Source of the DNA: Actinomycetes bacterium
Lineage (GTDB): Bacteria; Actinomycetota; Acidimicrobiia; Acidimicrobiales; UBA8190
Length of the DNA stretch: 10,759 nucleotides
Direction of reading: 5' to 3'
Assembly (NCBI GenBank): GCA_021798135.1
Contig: JAJZYI010000100.1
Coordinates: 1-10,759, forward strand
Both the position numbers and the translations under genes were made by a program. Of this stretch, positions 1-6,161 are shown piece after piece (position 1 is the stretch's first letter; each line of letters starts with the position of its first letter). The notes under the pieces are model-generated. The model had not been told where the DNA came from and ran no database searches. It saw only the letters and a list, made by a program, of their open reading frames with translations.

Positions 1-270
1 GCCCAGCCCGACGGCCGGGGGATCCTCCGCCGGCGCCCGCCACCGGTCGACCTGCGGCCGTCCGCGGTGCACGCCGCGGCGGGCCCGCCGGGCAGGCACG
101 CCGCACGCACCGCCGTCCGGCTGCCGGCCACGTCGTGCCGCCGACCAGGCGGCGACACCCACCGCCACCGCGGCGGCAACGCCCACCGCCGCCGCAGGCC
201 CGACCACGGCGACGGCGACGAGGTAGGCGGCGAACGCAGCCAGCGCCGCCCGGCTGGTGGTGCACGACAT
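1..270 (-). CDS. Small membrane protein, 3' end beyond window
   Basis: The minus strand is open from an ATG at 268-270 to the left edge, giving 90 codons with no stop. Third positions are almost all G or C, as in the neighbouring genes. The product starts MSCTTSRAALAAF and has a long Ala/Val/Gly hydrophobic stretch over residues 8-45, enough for one long or two short membrane helices. An Arg-rich, probably cytoplasmic segment follows (about residues 46-80). It lies 50 bp downstream of the WYL regulator in the same direction, so it could be co-transcribed. No clear Shine-Dalgarno sequence precedes the ATG, and an in-frame GTG three codons upstream is an alternative start. I do not recognise a family, and the function is unknown. 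The opposite strand is also open here, but its reading is Arg/Pro/His-rich and looks like a shadow. Confidence 0.5.
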   Translation of the reverse strand, partial: MSCTTSRAALAAFAAYLVAVAVVGPAAAVGVAAAVAVGVAAWSAARRGRQPDGGACGVPARRARRGVHRGRPQVDRWRAPAEDPPAVGLG

Positions 271-320
271 CGACGGCACGTGCCCACGGTACCCGCCGCT
301 GGCGCCGGCGGGGCGCCGGG

Positions 321-1331
321 TCACACCACCCCCGCGGAGCCGCCGGCGTAGCGCCGGACCAGCCGCCGCCCGAGCTCGGCGAGCTCGGCGCGCACCTCCT
401 CGGGCCCCACCACCTCGACGGCCTCGCCGAACGGCGCCAGCTCCGCCGCAGCCACCGAGGCGGTCGCGAACCTGAGCCGCAGGGTGGACCGGCCGTCGCC
501 GTGCGGAGCCCCGTCCTCCACCGGCCACCACGCCCCGACCGCCGAGCGCACCCTGGTGAGCATCGGCGGCTCCGCTGCCACGACGACCTCCACCCGTGCC
601 GGGACCCTGGCAGCCAGGCTCCGCTGCACGCCGGCCCACGCCGCCGCCAGGTCGAACCCTGCCGGCCGCTCGGCGGGATCGCCCGTGACCGTCACCGACC
701 GGACCCGGGACACCCGGTACGTGCGCAGCCCCGCCGGTGCGCCCGCGAGCAGGTACCAGACACCCCGCTTGCACACCAGGCCGAGCGGGTGCAGGCGGCG
801 GTCCTCGACCGGACGGTCGGGCGGCTCGTAGCCCACGACGACCTGCACGCCTGCAAGCACGGCAGCCCGCAGCTGCGCCACGTGCGGATCGTCGCCGGCG
901 TCCTGGGCGCCGCACCCGTCCGGCGCGCGCCCCCAGCTCGACGGGTCGACGAGCACGGTGGCTCCCGCCGCCTCGACCTGGGCACGGAGGCGCTCGGGGA
1001 GAGCGGCCAGGACCTTGCGGCGGGCCGCGGCGAGGCCCTCGCCGACCCCGGCACCGAGCGCGGCCACCGACCCCGGCGCAGTCGCCAGGAACAGCGCCTG
1101 CGCCTCGGCGGTGGTCAGCCCGCTCAGGTCGATGCGGTGACCGCCGAGCAGCGTCCAGCCACCGCCCCGGCCACGCTGGGCGTACAGGGGGACGCCGGCC
1201 ATGCACAGGGCGTCGAGGTCGCGGCGGATGGTGCGCTCGGAAGTCTCCAGGCGGGCCGCCAGCTCGGCCGCGGTCAGCCGGCCGTGGACCTGCAGCAGCA
1301 GGACGACGGCCACCAGGCGGTCGGCGCGCAC
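321..1331 (-). CDS. WYL-domain transcriptional regulator (YafY/DeoR-like HTH)
   Basis: This 336-residue cytoplasmic DNA-binding regulator has the usual family length. The N-terminal winged helix-turn-helix (about residues 1-60) contains the typical run RLETSERTIRRDLDAL, a recognition helix in which each residue group matches DeoR/YafY proteins. The WYL domain lies at about 145-215 and shows the signature VWYLLAG at residues 191-197, followed by LRTYRVSRV (202-210), the conserved ligand-facing segment. A C-terminal WCX-like region fills about 230-325. WYL domains sense small ligands or nucleic acids, but the ligand here is unknown. The start is GTG at 1329-1331. GGGAG touches this codon directly, so a leaderless transcript is plausible, and a CACTAT hexamer lies 9 bp upstream. 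The gene is divergent from the DinB-like gene at 1521, and such regulators commonly control the divergent neighbour and themselves. The inverted repeat at 1343-1373 is the obvious operator candidate. The family call is secure; the target is inferred. Confidence 0.9.
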   Translation of the reverse strand: MRADRLVAVVLLLQVHGRLTAAELAARLETSERTIRRDLDALCMAGVPLYAQRGRGGGWTLLGGHRIDLSGLTTAEAQALFLATAPGSVAALGAGVGEGLAAARRKVLAALPERLRAQVEAAGATVLVDPSSWGRAPDGCGAQDAGDDPHVAQLRAAVLAGVQVVVGYEPPDRPVEDRRLHPLGLVCKRGVWYLLAGAPAGLRTYRVSRVRSVTVTGDPAERPAGFDLAAAWAGVQRSLAARVPARVEVVVAAEPPMLTRVRSAVGAWWPVEDGAPHGDGRSTLRLRFATASVAAAELAPFGEAVEVVGPEEVRAELAELGRRLVRRYAGGSAGVV

Positions 1332-1342
1332 CTCCCGACGAT

Positions 1343-1373
1343 AGTGGCCTGAATAGGACAGATGGTGGCCACT
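1343..1373. promoter_or_regulatory. Inverted repeat, candidate WYL-regulator operator
   Basis: AGTGGCC (1343-1349) and GGCCACT (1367-1373) are perfect 7-bp inverted arms 17 bp apart. The right arm sits within an 8-bp palindrome GTGGCCAC (1365-1372). The pair lies 12 bp upstream of the GTG of the WYL regulator and overlaps where its -10 and -35 would fall on the minus strand, a layout suited to autoregulation. Function is inferred. Confidence 0.45.
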
Positions 1374-1430
1374 TCACCCCGGCATCATCGGTTCGGCCAG
1401 CCAGGGCGCGCCGCGGCCCGCACGGCGCAC

Positions 1431-1510
1431 CGGACCGCAGCATCCGGACCGCAGCATCCGGACCGCAGCATCCGGACCGCAGTATCCGAACCGCAGCATC
1501 CGAACCGACG
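1431..1510. repeat. 14-bp tandem repeat, five units plus a partial
   Basis: The unit CGGACCGCAGCATC repeats exactly at 1431, 1445 and 1459. It recurs with one change at 1473 (CAGTATC) and one at 1487 (CGAACC), and a partial CGAACCGACG closes the array at 1501-1510. The array ends directly before the ribosome site of the DinB-like gene (AGGAGAG, 1511-1517), so it lies in that gene's leader or promoter. There are no unique spacers. It could be a variable-number repeat or a multi-site operator. Confidence 0.9.
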
Positions 1511-1520
1511 AGGAGAGGCC

Positions 1521-2117
1521 ATGCCCACCGACGATCGCCGAGCAGCGCTGTTCCAGGCCTACCGTGACGCAGCGGACCTGGTCGAGGGGACCGACGCCGC
1601 CATGCTCGACCGGCCCACGCCCTGCCCGGAGTACGACGTCGCCGCGATGGTGGACCACCTGGTCGGCGCCGCCCGGCGGGCAGCGGCACTCGGACGCGGC
1701 GAGCAGCCCGCGACCGAGGAGCAGCCTCACGTCGAGCTGGCCGACGCCCCCGCTGCGCTGCGCCGGGCCGGCGAGGAGGCCGAGGCCGCCTGGGCCGACG
1801 ACGCCAGCCTGACGTCCACCGTGACCATGCCGTGGGGCGAGACCTACGCCGGCTCCACCCTCGTCGACATGTACGTCGCCGAGCTGGCCGCGCACACCTG
1901 GGACCTCGCCGCGGCGACCGGCCGCCTCGGCACGCTCCCCGCCGGACCGGCGTCCACGGCCCTGGCGGCAGCACGCGCCATGATGCAGCCCGGGTACCGC
2001 GACGCCGCCGGACCTGGCTCGCCCTTCGGCCCCGAGGTCGACGCCCCCGTCGACGCCACGCCGTGGGAGCGGTTCGCCGCGTTCATGGGCCGCCAGCCGC
2101 GCCCGAGCGGCGGCTGA
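1521..2117 (+). CDS. TIGR03086-type DinB/maleylpyruvate-isomerase-like metal-binding protein
   Basis: This is a 198-residue cytoplasmic protein of the DinB-like four-helix superfamily, in the branch annotated as TIGR03086 or as the N-terminal domain of mycothiol-dependent maleylpyruvate isomerase. Family features visible are the TPCPEYDV motif (residues 33-40) followed by VDHLVG with a likely metal ligand His46, and AELAAHTWDLAAATGR with His125 and Asp128. Family members bind a divalent metal through His residues, and several act with mycothiol, the actinobacterial thiol. No substrate can be assigned here. The ATG at 1521 is chosen because AGGAGAG (1511-1517) sits just upstream. The open frame extends back to 1362, but only through the 14-bp repeats. 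The gene is divergent from the WYL regulator, which may control it. The coding sequence ends immediately before a repeat-rich gap. Confidence 0.85.
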   Translation: MPTDDRRAALFQAYRDAADLVEGTDAAMLDRPTPCPEYDVAAMVDHLVGAARRAAALGRGEQPATEEQPHVELADAPAALRRAGEEAEAAWADDASLTSTVTMPWGETYAGSTLVDMYVAELAAHTWDLAAATGRLGTLPAGPASTALAAARAMMQPGYRDAAGPGSPFGPEVDAPVDATPWERFAAFMGRQPRPSGG

Positions 2118-2181
2118 CGCGGCGGTGCACCGCCGCGGGCACTGCGGCCCGTGCCGCGGCACGCCCGAGCACGCCCGGCGC

Positions 2182-2273
2182 TTCTCCTCGCACCCGCCCG
2201 GCGCCGGTCTTCGCACCCATGCGGCGCCGGTCCTCGCACCCGCCCGGCGCTTGTCCTCGCACCCATGCGGCGC
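2182..2273. repeat. Four 23-bp tandem repeats in two alternating forms
   Basis: Units start at 2182, 2205, 2228 and 2251. All share a core TC-T/C-TCGCACCC and end in CGGCGC. Units 1 and 3 carry CGCC after the core, while units 2 and 4 carry ATGC, so the array is also a 46-bp repeat present twice. A degenerate partial unit precedes it at about 2166-2181. It begins 65 bp downstream of a stop codon, with no gene inside. Confidence 0.9.
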
Positions 2274-2292
2274 CGTCCGGCCCCCCGCCAAA

Positions 2293-2306
2293 GGGACTTT
2301 CGGCCC
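2293..2306 (+). promoter_or_regulatory. DevR/DosR-like box 1
   Basis: GGGACTTTCGGCCC closely matches the 14-bp core of the mycobacterial DosR box (GGGACTWWAGTCCC). A -10-like TAATCA at 2330-2335 is spaced as expected for an activator site centred about 42 bp before transcription start, which would put the start near 2342. The next gene is the CuA-like lipoprotein. Binding is inferred from the motif alone. Confidence 0.5.
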
Positions 2307-2404
2307 TGGGGGGCACCGTTGGCCGGTCGTAATCATTCCACCGTCAACGTTTAGCGGACCACTACAGGAGGAGCCAGCGGAGTCGTGGGCCGACGGCAGA
2401 GCCG

Positions 2405-2420
2405 CCCCGGCGCGCCGGGG
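2405..2420. other. 16-bp perfect palindrome in the lipoprotein leader
   Basis: CCCCGGCG is followed immediately by its reverse complement CGCCGGGG. In RNA this would form a short stem, and in DNA it could be a dimer site. It lies between the orphan AGGAGG (2366-2371) and the chosen start at 2532. Confidence 0.5.
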
Positions 2421-2531
2421 AACGGGGAGCCGGCCGCGCACCAGCACGTGGCCTCTCGTGCCGTCGGCGCCCGGGCGCCCGCCGACTTCTCCCGTGGCGG
2501 CCGTTACCACCAACGAATGCGAGGAACGATC

Positions 2532-3206
2532 ATGTCGGAGAGCTCCGAACCCCTCCACCGCACCGCCCGCCGGATGCTGGGCGCCGGCGTGCTCGTCGCC
2601 GCCGGGGGCCTCGGCCTGGTGGCCTGCAGCAGCGGGTCGAGCACCTCGTCGGCGGCCGCGCCCTCACCTGGCGCGAGCAGCGCGCCGGCCGCCAGCAGCG
2701 CGTCCGGCACGACCGGAGCGTCGGGCGCGGCGAGCGCCGCACCCGCCACGGCGACGGCGACCGCCGTCTCGCTCGAGATCCAGACGGGCGCCATGGACGG
2801 GCGCTCCGGCTGGCCGCGCTTCGTGCCCGCCGACGTGACCGTCACCAAGGGCGTCCCGGTCACGCTCACCATCACCAACCACGACGACGGCACCGCGCCG
2901 CTTCCGTCCGCGCTCACGACCTACGACAACGTGACCGGCGGCACCGAGACCATCGACGGCAAGCCGGTGACGTCCGTGCCCAACGCCGACGTGGCGCACA
3001 CCTGGACCGTCCCCCAGCTGGGCCTGAACGTCGTCATCCCGGCGGCGCCGACGGGCGGCACGAACACGGTCACCTTCACCTTCACGCCGACGAAGTCCGG
3101 GTCCTTCACCTGGAAGTGCTTCGCACCGTGCGGCACGGGGTCCGACGGCATGGCCGGCCCCATGACCACCGCGGGCTGGATGACGGGGACGCTCACGGTC
3201 AGCTGA
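2532..3206 (+). CDS. CuA-like cupredoxin lipoprotein, one His ligand missing
   Basis: This 224-residue envelope protein has a signal peptide with two Arg (RRMLGAGVLVAAGG) ending in the lipobox LVAC, so Cys32 should carry the lipid anchor. A Ser/Ala/Thr/Gly linker follows (33-80), then a cupredoxin domain (about 80-224). The domain resembles the CuA domain of cytochrome c oxidase subunit II. DVAHTWTVPQLGLN carries His156 where subunit II has DVxHSWxVPxLGxK, and KCFAPCG gives the Cys-x3-Cys pair (Cys196, Cys200), with Met207 seven residues later. The second CuA His, expected four residues after Cys200, is Ser204. The protein probably binds copper and carries electrons outside the membrane, but a normal binuclear CuA centre is doubtful. 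The start at 2532 has AGGA six bases upstream and gives a clean signal peptide. The frame also opens at GTG 2385, which would put a non-signal-like extension in front. No membrane anchor helices or oxidase genes are nearby. Confidence 0.85.
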   Translation: MSESSEPLHRTARRMLGAGVLVAAGGLGLVACSSGSSTSSAAAPSPGASSAPAASSASGTTGASGAASAAPATATATAVSLEIQTGAMDGRSGWPRFVPADVTVTKGVPVTLTITNHDDGTAPLPSALTTYDNVTGGTETIDGKPVTSVPNADVAHTWTVPQLGLNVVIPAAPTGGTNTVTFTFTPTKSGSFTWKCFAPCGTGSDGMAGPMTTAGWMTGTLTVS

Positions 3207-3260
3207 CCGCCTGCCCGCCGCACGCCTGACGCGGGCCCGGCGCGCTCCGCGAGGGGAGGA

Positions 3261-3306
3261 CGGCCGGGGGATCCCGGGGCCGACCGGCCCACGGGTCCCC
3301 CGGCCG
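3261..3306 (+). terminator. Strong hairpin, probable terminator without U-tract
   Basis: Perfect 11-bp arms CGGCCGGGGGA (3261-3271) and TCCCCCGGCCG (3296-3306) enclose a 24-nt loop. The loop can itself pair (GGCC at 3278-3281 with GGCC at 3286-3289, CCC with GGG outside). It lies 55 bp after the stop of the CuA-like lipoprotein. No T-run follows, as is common in high-GC actinobacteria. Being symmetric, it could act on transcripts from either side. Confidence 0.6.
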
Positions 3307-3381
3307 CCGGCGGTGCCGGGCCCCAAGAGCCGGGGCCGCGCGCAGGCCCTTCCGGCCTGGTCCCGGGCGCGTCCGGTCGTG

Positions 3382-3521
3382 CCGCCGGGCGGGCGGGGAC
3401 GGGTGTGCGTGCGGCCCTCGCGGGACCTTGCCAAACGTCGTCCCGCCAGGCGGGCGGGGACGGATGTGCGTGCGGCCCTCACGGGACCTTGCCAAACGTC
3501 GTCCCGCCAGGCGGGCGGGGA
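3382..3521. repeat. 61-bp direct repeat, 2.3 copies, with internal palindrome
   Basis: Copy 1 (3382-3442) and copy 2 (3443-3503) differ at three positions. A third copy is cut after 18 bp (3504-3521). Each unit junction carries the 13-bp palindrome CCCGCC-A-GGCGGG (3442-3454 and 3503-3515). Each full unit also has GGGACCTTGCCAAACG followed by TCGTCCC, so GGGAC and GTCCC face each other 13 bp apart. It resembles a REP-type intergenic element. Confidence 0.85.
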
Positions 3522-3600
3522 GGCGGCCTGCCCCCGGCTCCGACGCGTCGGCAGCCGCCATCGCGAAGGGCAGAGCGCCGGGCGCTCCCCGGCTCGCCCC

Positions 3601-4530
3601 TCACCGGCTGCCGTAGTCGCTCACGAACAGGTTCAACGAGGCGGTGCAGAGGGGGTGCTGGCTGGCGGGCAGCGTGCACGTGGCCAGGTAGCTCGGGTAC
3701 TGGCCGCTGTGGTTGGCGTCCACGTACGTCACGACGCCGTTGGCGGGGTACGGGCCGCCCGACGGCACGCCGTCGCCGGCCACCCCCGGCGGGTCCTCGA
3801 AGCCCACCACCGTGCCGCCCAGGCGGACGACCGACTCCGCCGCCGGCCTCCCCGTGCACGGCAGCTGGTCGGCTGCCGCCGCGGCAGCCGCTGCCGGGAA
3901 CAGCGGGCACGCCTGGACGACGTCGCACCCGACGCAGCCGCCGGTCTGCGAGGCGACGACAGCCCGATCCGAACGGGCCGGCGACCGACCGGCCCCGGGG
4001 TCGGGCTCGCCGGGCGCGTACGCGTCGACCGCGCTGCTGCCGTCGGCGGCCAGCAGCGCGGCGCACGTCCAGCCCGCCGGGCCGAGCACGCGGAGCTCCC
4101 CGCGGGCGTCGGTGTAGACGGCCACCGCAGACGCCAGGTCGGTCGGCACCGGCACGGTGACCGTCTCGGGGAGCACCGGCGGGGCCGAGGACGGCTCCAC
4201 GCCGTACGTCGTGGGGCAGGCGACGAGGGGGACCACCGCCAGCCGCGCCACCGGACCGCCGGCGGACGCCGGCGACGACGCACTGGGCGTGGTGCCCGAC
4301 GCGGCGGGCGACGATGCCGGCGGCGTGCTCGCCGCCCTGCCCGACGAGGGGGCGCCGGTCGGGGTCGTGCTGCGGCGACCGCCGCCGGGCGAGGCGGCGG
4401 TCGAGGTCGTGGTGCGGCTACCGCCGACGGGAGGGCGGTCGGTCGAGGTGCCACGGCCGGGGCCGCACGCGGCGAGCGCCAACGCCACCGCCGCGAGCAC
4501 GCCAGCCAGGGGAGGCGACGACCGGGCCAT
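3601..4530 (-). CDS. Cysteine-rich lipoprotein of unknown function
   Basis: This is a 309-residue predicted lipoprotein. The short signal peptide (1-21) ends LALAAC, so Cys22 is the lipidated residue. A Ser/Thr/Pro/Ala linker runs to about residue 95. The folded domain (about 97-309) has eight further Cys (105, 156, 199, 202, 208, 225, 285, 295), an even number suited to disulfides outside the cell. Distinctive segments are GCVGCDVVQACPLFP (198-212), EDPPGVAGDGVPSGGPYPANG (about 245-265) and CTLPASQHPLCTASLNLFV near the C-terminus. These look like a conserved actinobacterial secreted family, and DUF4850 is a possible but unverified name. The start at 4530 gives a clean signal peptide, though no good ribosome site precedes it. 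The frame stays open far upstream through basic low-complexity sequence, which I reject. The gene converges on the CuA-like lipoprotein. Confidence 0.8.
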   Translation of the reverse strand: MARSSPPLAGVLAAVALALAACGPGRGTSTDRPPVGGSRTTTSTAASPGGGRRSTTPTGAPSSGRAASTPPASSPAASGTTPSASSPASAGGPVARLAVVPLVACPTTYGVEPSSAPPVLPETVTVPVPTDLASAVAVYTDARGELRVLGPAGWTCAALLAADGSSAVDAYAPGEPDPGAGRSPARSDRAVVASQTGGCVGCDVVQACPLFPAAAAAAAADQLPCTGRPAAESVVRLGGTVVGFEDPPGVAGDGVPSGGPYPANGVVTYVDANHSGQYPSYLATCTLPASQHPLCTASLNLFVSDYGSR

Positions 4531-4599
4531 CGGGGAAGGGCGGCGAGCGTGCAGCCGGTGCCGTCGCGAGCTGACCCTCGTCCGCCGCACGCCGTCCAC

Positions 4600-4981
4600 G
4601 GTAGACGACCGACCCGTCCGGCCGCCTCGCGGCATCGAGGCGGCCGTCCGAGACGGCGTCGAGCGTGCCCGCTGGCACCACGACGAGGGCCTGGCGAGGT
4701 CCGCGCCCGCCGCCGACCGGGGCCCGCGCCGGTGCCGCCTGGTGGTCGGCCCCGGACTTCTCGCCGCCCACGTGGACCACCGGGGCTGTCGCACCCCTCC
4801 CGTCGACGGCGCTCCCGGGCTTCGTCGACACGCACAGCCCTTCGAGGCGACCGGCGCGAGCGTCCACGCCATCGGGGTCTCCCCGATCGCCCGCGTCCAC
4901 GAGGTCGCCGGGCCGGGGGACTGGCGCCGCCTCGTGGACCGCTTCCCCATGGACGTGACCGGCACCCACGACGGCGGGTGA
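4600..4981 (+). pseudogene. Probable decayed gene with frame switch
   Basis: The 560 bp between the lipoprotein and the transporter keep coding-like sequence on the plus strand that changes frame. From about 4665 to 4835 one frame reads WSAPDFSPPTWTTGAVAPL then PSTALPGFVDTHS with nearly all third positions G or C. It then turns to Arg/Ser/Pro junk. From about 4838 to the stop at 4979-4981 another frame takes over with the same codon bias: QPFEATGASVHAIGVSPIA then RVHEVAGPGDWRRLVDRFPMDVTG. The simplest reading is an old gene for a cytoplasmic protein of unknown function, broken by an indel near 4835 and probably truncated at both ends. No start with a ribosome site is visible. The minus strand has weaker but not absent coding bias, so the strand is not certain. 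Confidence 0.35.
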
Positions 4982-4999
4982 CGCGGGCGGGCGGCACTC

Positions 5000-5013
5000 G
5001 GGACCCTTGGCCC
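5000..5013 (+). promoter_or_regulatory. DevR/DosR-like box 2
   Basis: GGGACCCTTGGCCC matches box 1 in the outer GGGAC and GGCCC and differs in the central spacer. It is centred about 84 bp before the ATG of the DMT transporter. No strong -10 is visible in the expected place near 5037-5042. Function is inferred from similarity to box 1 and to the DosR consensus. Confidence 0.42.
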
Positions 5014-5090
5014 TGCCGGAGGTCCCGAGCGAGGCGGGAAGGTGTCTTCGGCGACGGGATCCGAACGGCCCGTCCCCGGGAGGGAGCGCC

Positions 5091-6161
5091 ATGTCGGTGG
5101 CGGCCATCGCTGCGGCGCTGTCTGCGGCCTGCAGCTTCGCGGTAGCCGCCATCCTGCAGCAGGAGGCGGCGCAGGCTGCCGACCCGGGCGCGGCGCTGCA
5201 CCTGCGGCTGCTCCTGGAGCTGCTGCGACGCCCCCGCTGGGTGGCCGGGGTCGCCGTGCTCGTCGCGGGGTTCTCGTTGCAGGGGGTCGCCCTCGCCAAC
5301 GGACCCGTTGCACTGGTGCAGCCCATCGTCGCCACCGAGCTCGCCTTCGCCATTCCCATCGCCATCTGGCGCCGCCGCCGCCGGGCCGGTCGGCGCGAAT
5401 GGGCCGGCATCGCGTCGGTGCTCTGCGGGGTCTCGGTCTTCCTGGTCGTCGCGTCGCCAGCGCCCGGCGTCGCGGAGGCCGACGTGTCGGACTGGCTGCT
5501 GACCGTGGTGCCAGCGGGGAGCGCCGTCCTCGCCGCCGTCCTGGCGGCGAGGGTGCGCAGGGGTCCCCGGCGAGCCACGCTGCTCGGCGTCGCGGCAGGC
5601 GTGTCGTTCGCCCTCCTGGCGGTGCTGACCAAGGCGGTCGCCCACCAGCTGGGCCACGGGGCGGGCGCGGCGTTCACGAGCTGGGAGCTCTACGTCCTCG
5701 TGGGGTTGGGCGTCGCGGCGCTGGTCATCTCGCAGAGCGCCTACCAGGCGGGGCCGCTCGCCCTGTCGATGCCGGCGATCGCCATCGTCGAACCCGTCGT
5801 GGCGGTCGCGATCGGCAACGTGCTGTTCGAGGAGCAGGCCCGTCTCGGTGGCGCGGCGCTCGCCCTGGAGGTCGGCGCGGCGCTGGTCGCGCTCGTCGGG
5901 CTCGCCCTGCTGTCCACCTCACCGGTAGTCCTGAGCATCTACGAGGAGGCTCGGCCGACCGGCAACCGCTCGGGTCCGGTCGCCGCCACCGCGGGCCTCC
6001 GAGGACGTCGCCCGCAGCGAGCTCCGGGCGGGTCGCCGCAAGGGCGGCCACCTCGCCGAGGTCGCCGCTCGGTGCCCCGCGCCGTCCGACCGACCGCCAC
6101 GCCGCCCGCCGGAGCGGACCGCGGACGGGATCCGGACGCCGGGGTCGGCCCGGACCGATGA
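5091..6161 (+). CDS. EamA/DMT-superfamily transporter with aberrant C-terminal tail
   Basis: This 356-residue inner-membrane transporter of the drug/metabolite superfamily has about nine to ten hydrophobic helices between residues 1 and 282. The two EamA-like halves are visible from repeated ends: LANGPVALVQPIVATELAF (68-86) and AYQAGPLALSMPAIAIVEPV (217-236). A basic loop, RRRRRAGRREW, follows helix 3. The substrate is unknown. The start at 5091 follows GGGAGGGAG (5078-5086). A DevR-like box lies 77 bp upstream. The last 70 or so residues, after VLSIYEEARPTGNRSG, are Arg/Pro/Gly-rich. From about 5990 this frame loses the G/C third-position bias while another frame on the same strand gains it. 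The tail may therefore result from a lost stop or frameshift, and the functional protein may end near residue 300. The family assignment for the first 285 residues is firm. Confidence 0.85.
   Translation: MSVAAIAAALSAACSFAVAAILQQEAAQAADPGAALHLRLLLELLRRPRWVAGVAVLVAGFSLQGVALANGPVALVQPIVATELAFAIPIAIWRRRRRAGRREWAGIASVLCGVSVFLVVASPAPGVAEADVSDWLLTVVPAGSAVLAAVLAARVRRGPRRATLLGVAAGVSFALLAVLTKAVAHQLGHGAGAAFTSWELYVLVGLGVAALVISQSAYQAGPLALSMPAIAIVEPVVAVAIGNVLFEEQARLGGAALALEVGAALVALVGLALLSTSPVVLSIYEEARPTGNRSGPVAATAGLRGRRPQRAPGGSPQGRPPRRGRRSVPRAVRPTATPPAGADRGRDPDAGVGPDR

Larger units (their letters stand above)
2118..2531. other. Gene-free gap with repeats, DevR-like box and long leader
   Basis: This 414-bp stretch separates the DinB-like gene from the CuA-like lipoprotein. 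It holds four 23-bp repeats, a DevR-like box, a possible -10 (TAATCA, 2330-2335), a strong AGGAGG (2366-2371) without a well-spaced start, and a 16-bp perfect palindrome (2405-2420). I see no convincing gene. The open frames here are Pro/Arg-rich shadows. Confidence 0.6.
3207..3600. other. Convergent gap with hairpin and 61-bp repeats
   Basis: This 394-bp stretch lies between the 3' ends of two convergent lipoprotein genes. It contains a large hairpin (3261-3306) and 2.3 copies of a 61-bp repeat (3382-3521). I see no gene in it. Confidence 0.6.

Noticed and set aside
1431..1510. CRISPR array
   Set aside because: The 14-bp units abut with no spacers, and no cas genes are present.
2342..2531. 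Known riboswitch (cobalamin, ydaO/c-di-AMP, SAM, GEMM) in the lipoprotein leader
   Set aside because: None of the conserved core boxes of these classes could be found by eye; only a palindrome and an AGGAGG are present.
2385..2531. N-terminal extension of the CuA-like lipoprotein from GTG 2385
   Set aside because: The added residues are Arg/Gly/Pro-rich and would bury the signal peptide. The ATG at 2532 has its own ribosome site. The alternative is kept as a finding because of the orphan AGGAGG.
1374..2558. 394-codon minus-strand open frame
   Set aside because: It crosses two repeat arrays and runs antisense to the DinB-like gene, which has clear family motifs and a ribosome site.
3313..5145. 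610-codon plus-strand open frame
   Set aside because: It is an antisense shadow of the cysteine-rich lipoprotein, with runs of Arg and Gly and no recognisable motif.
3729..5657. Very long minus-strand open frame
   Set aside because: It is Arg/Pro/Gly-rich throughout and overlaps the DMT gene and the lipoprotein in other frames. Long stop-free frames are expected at this GC content.
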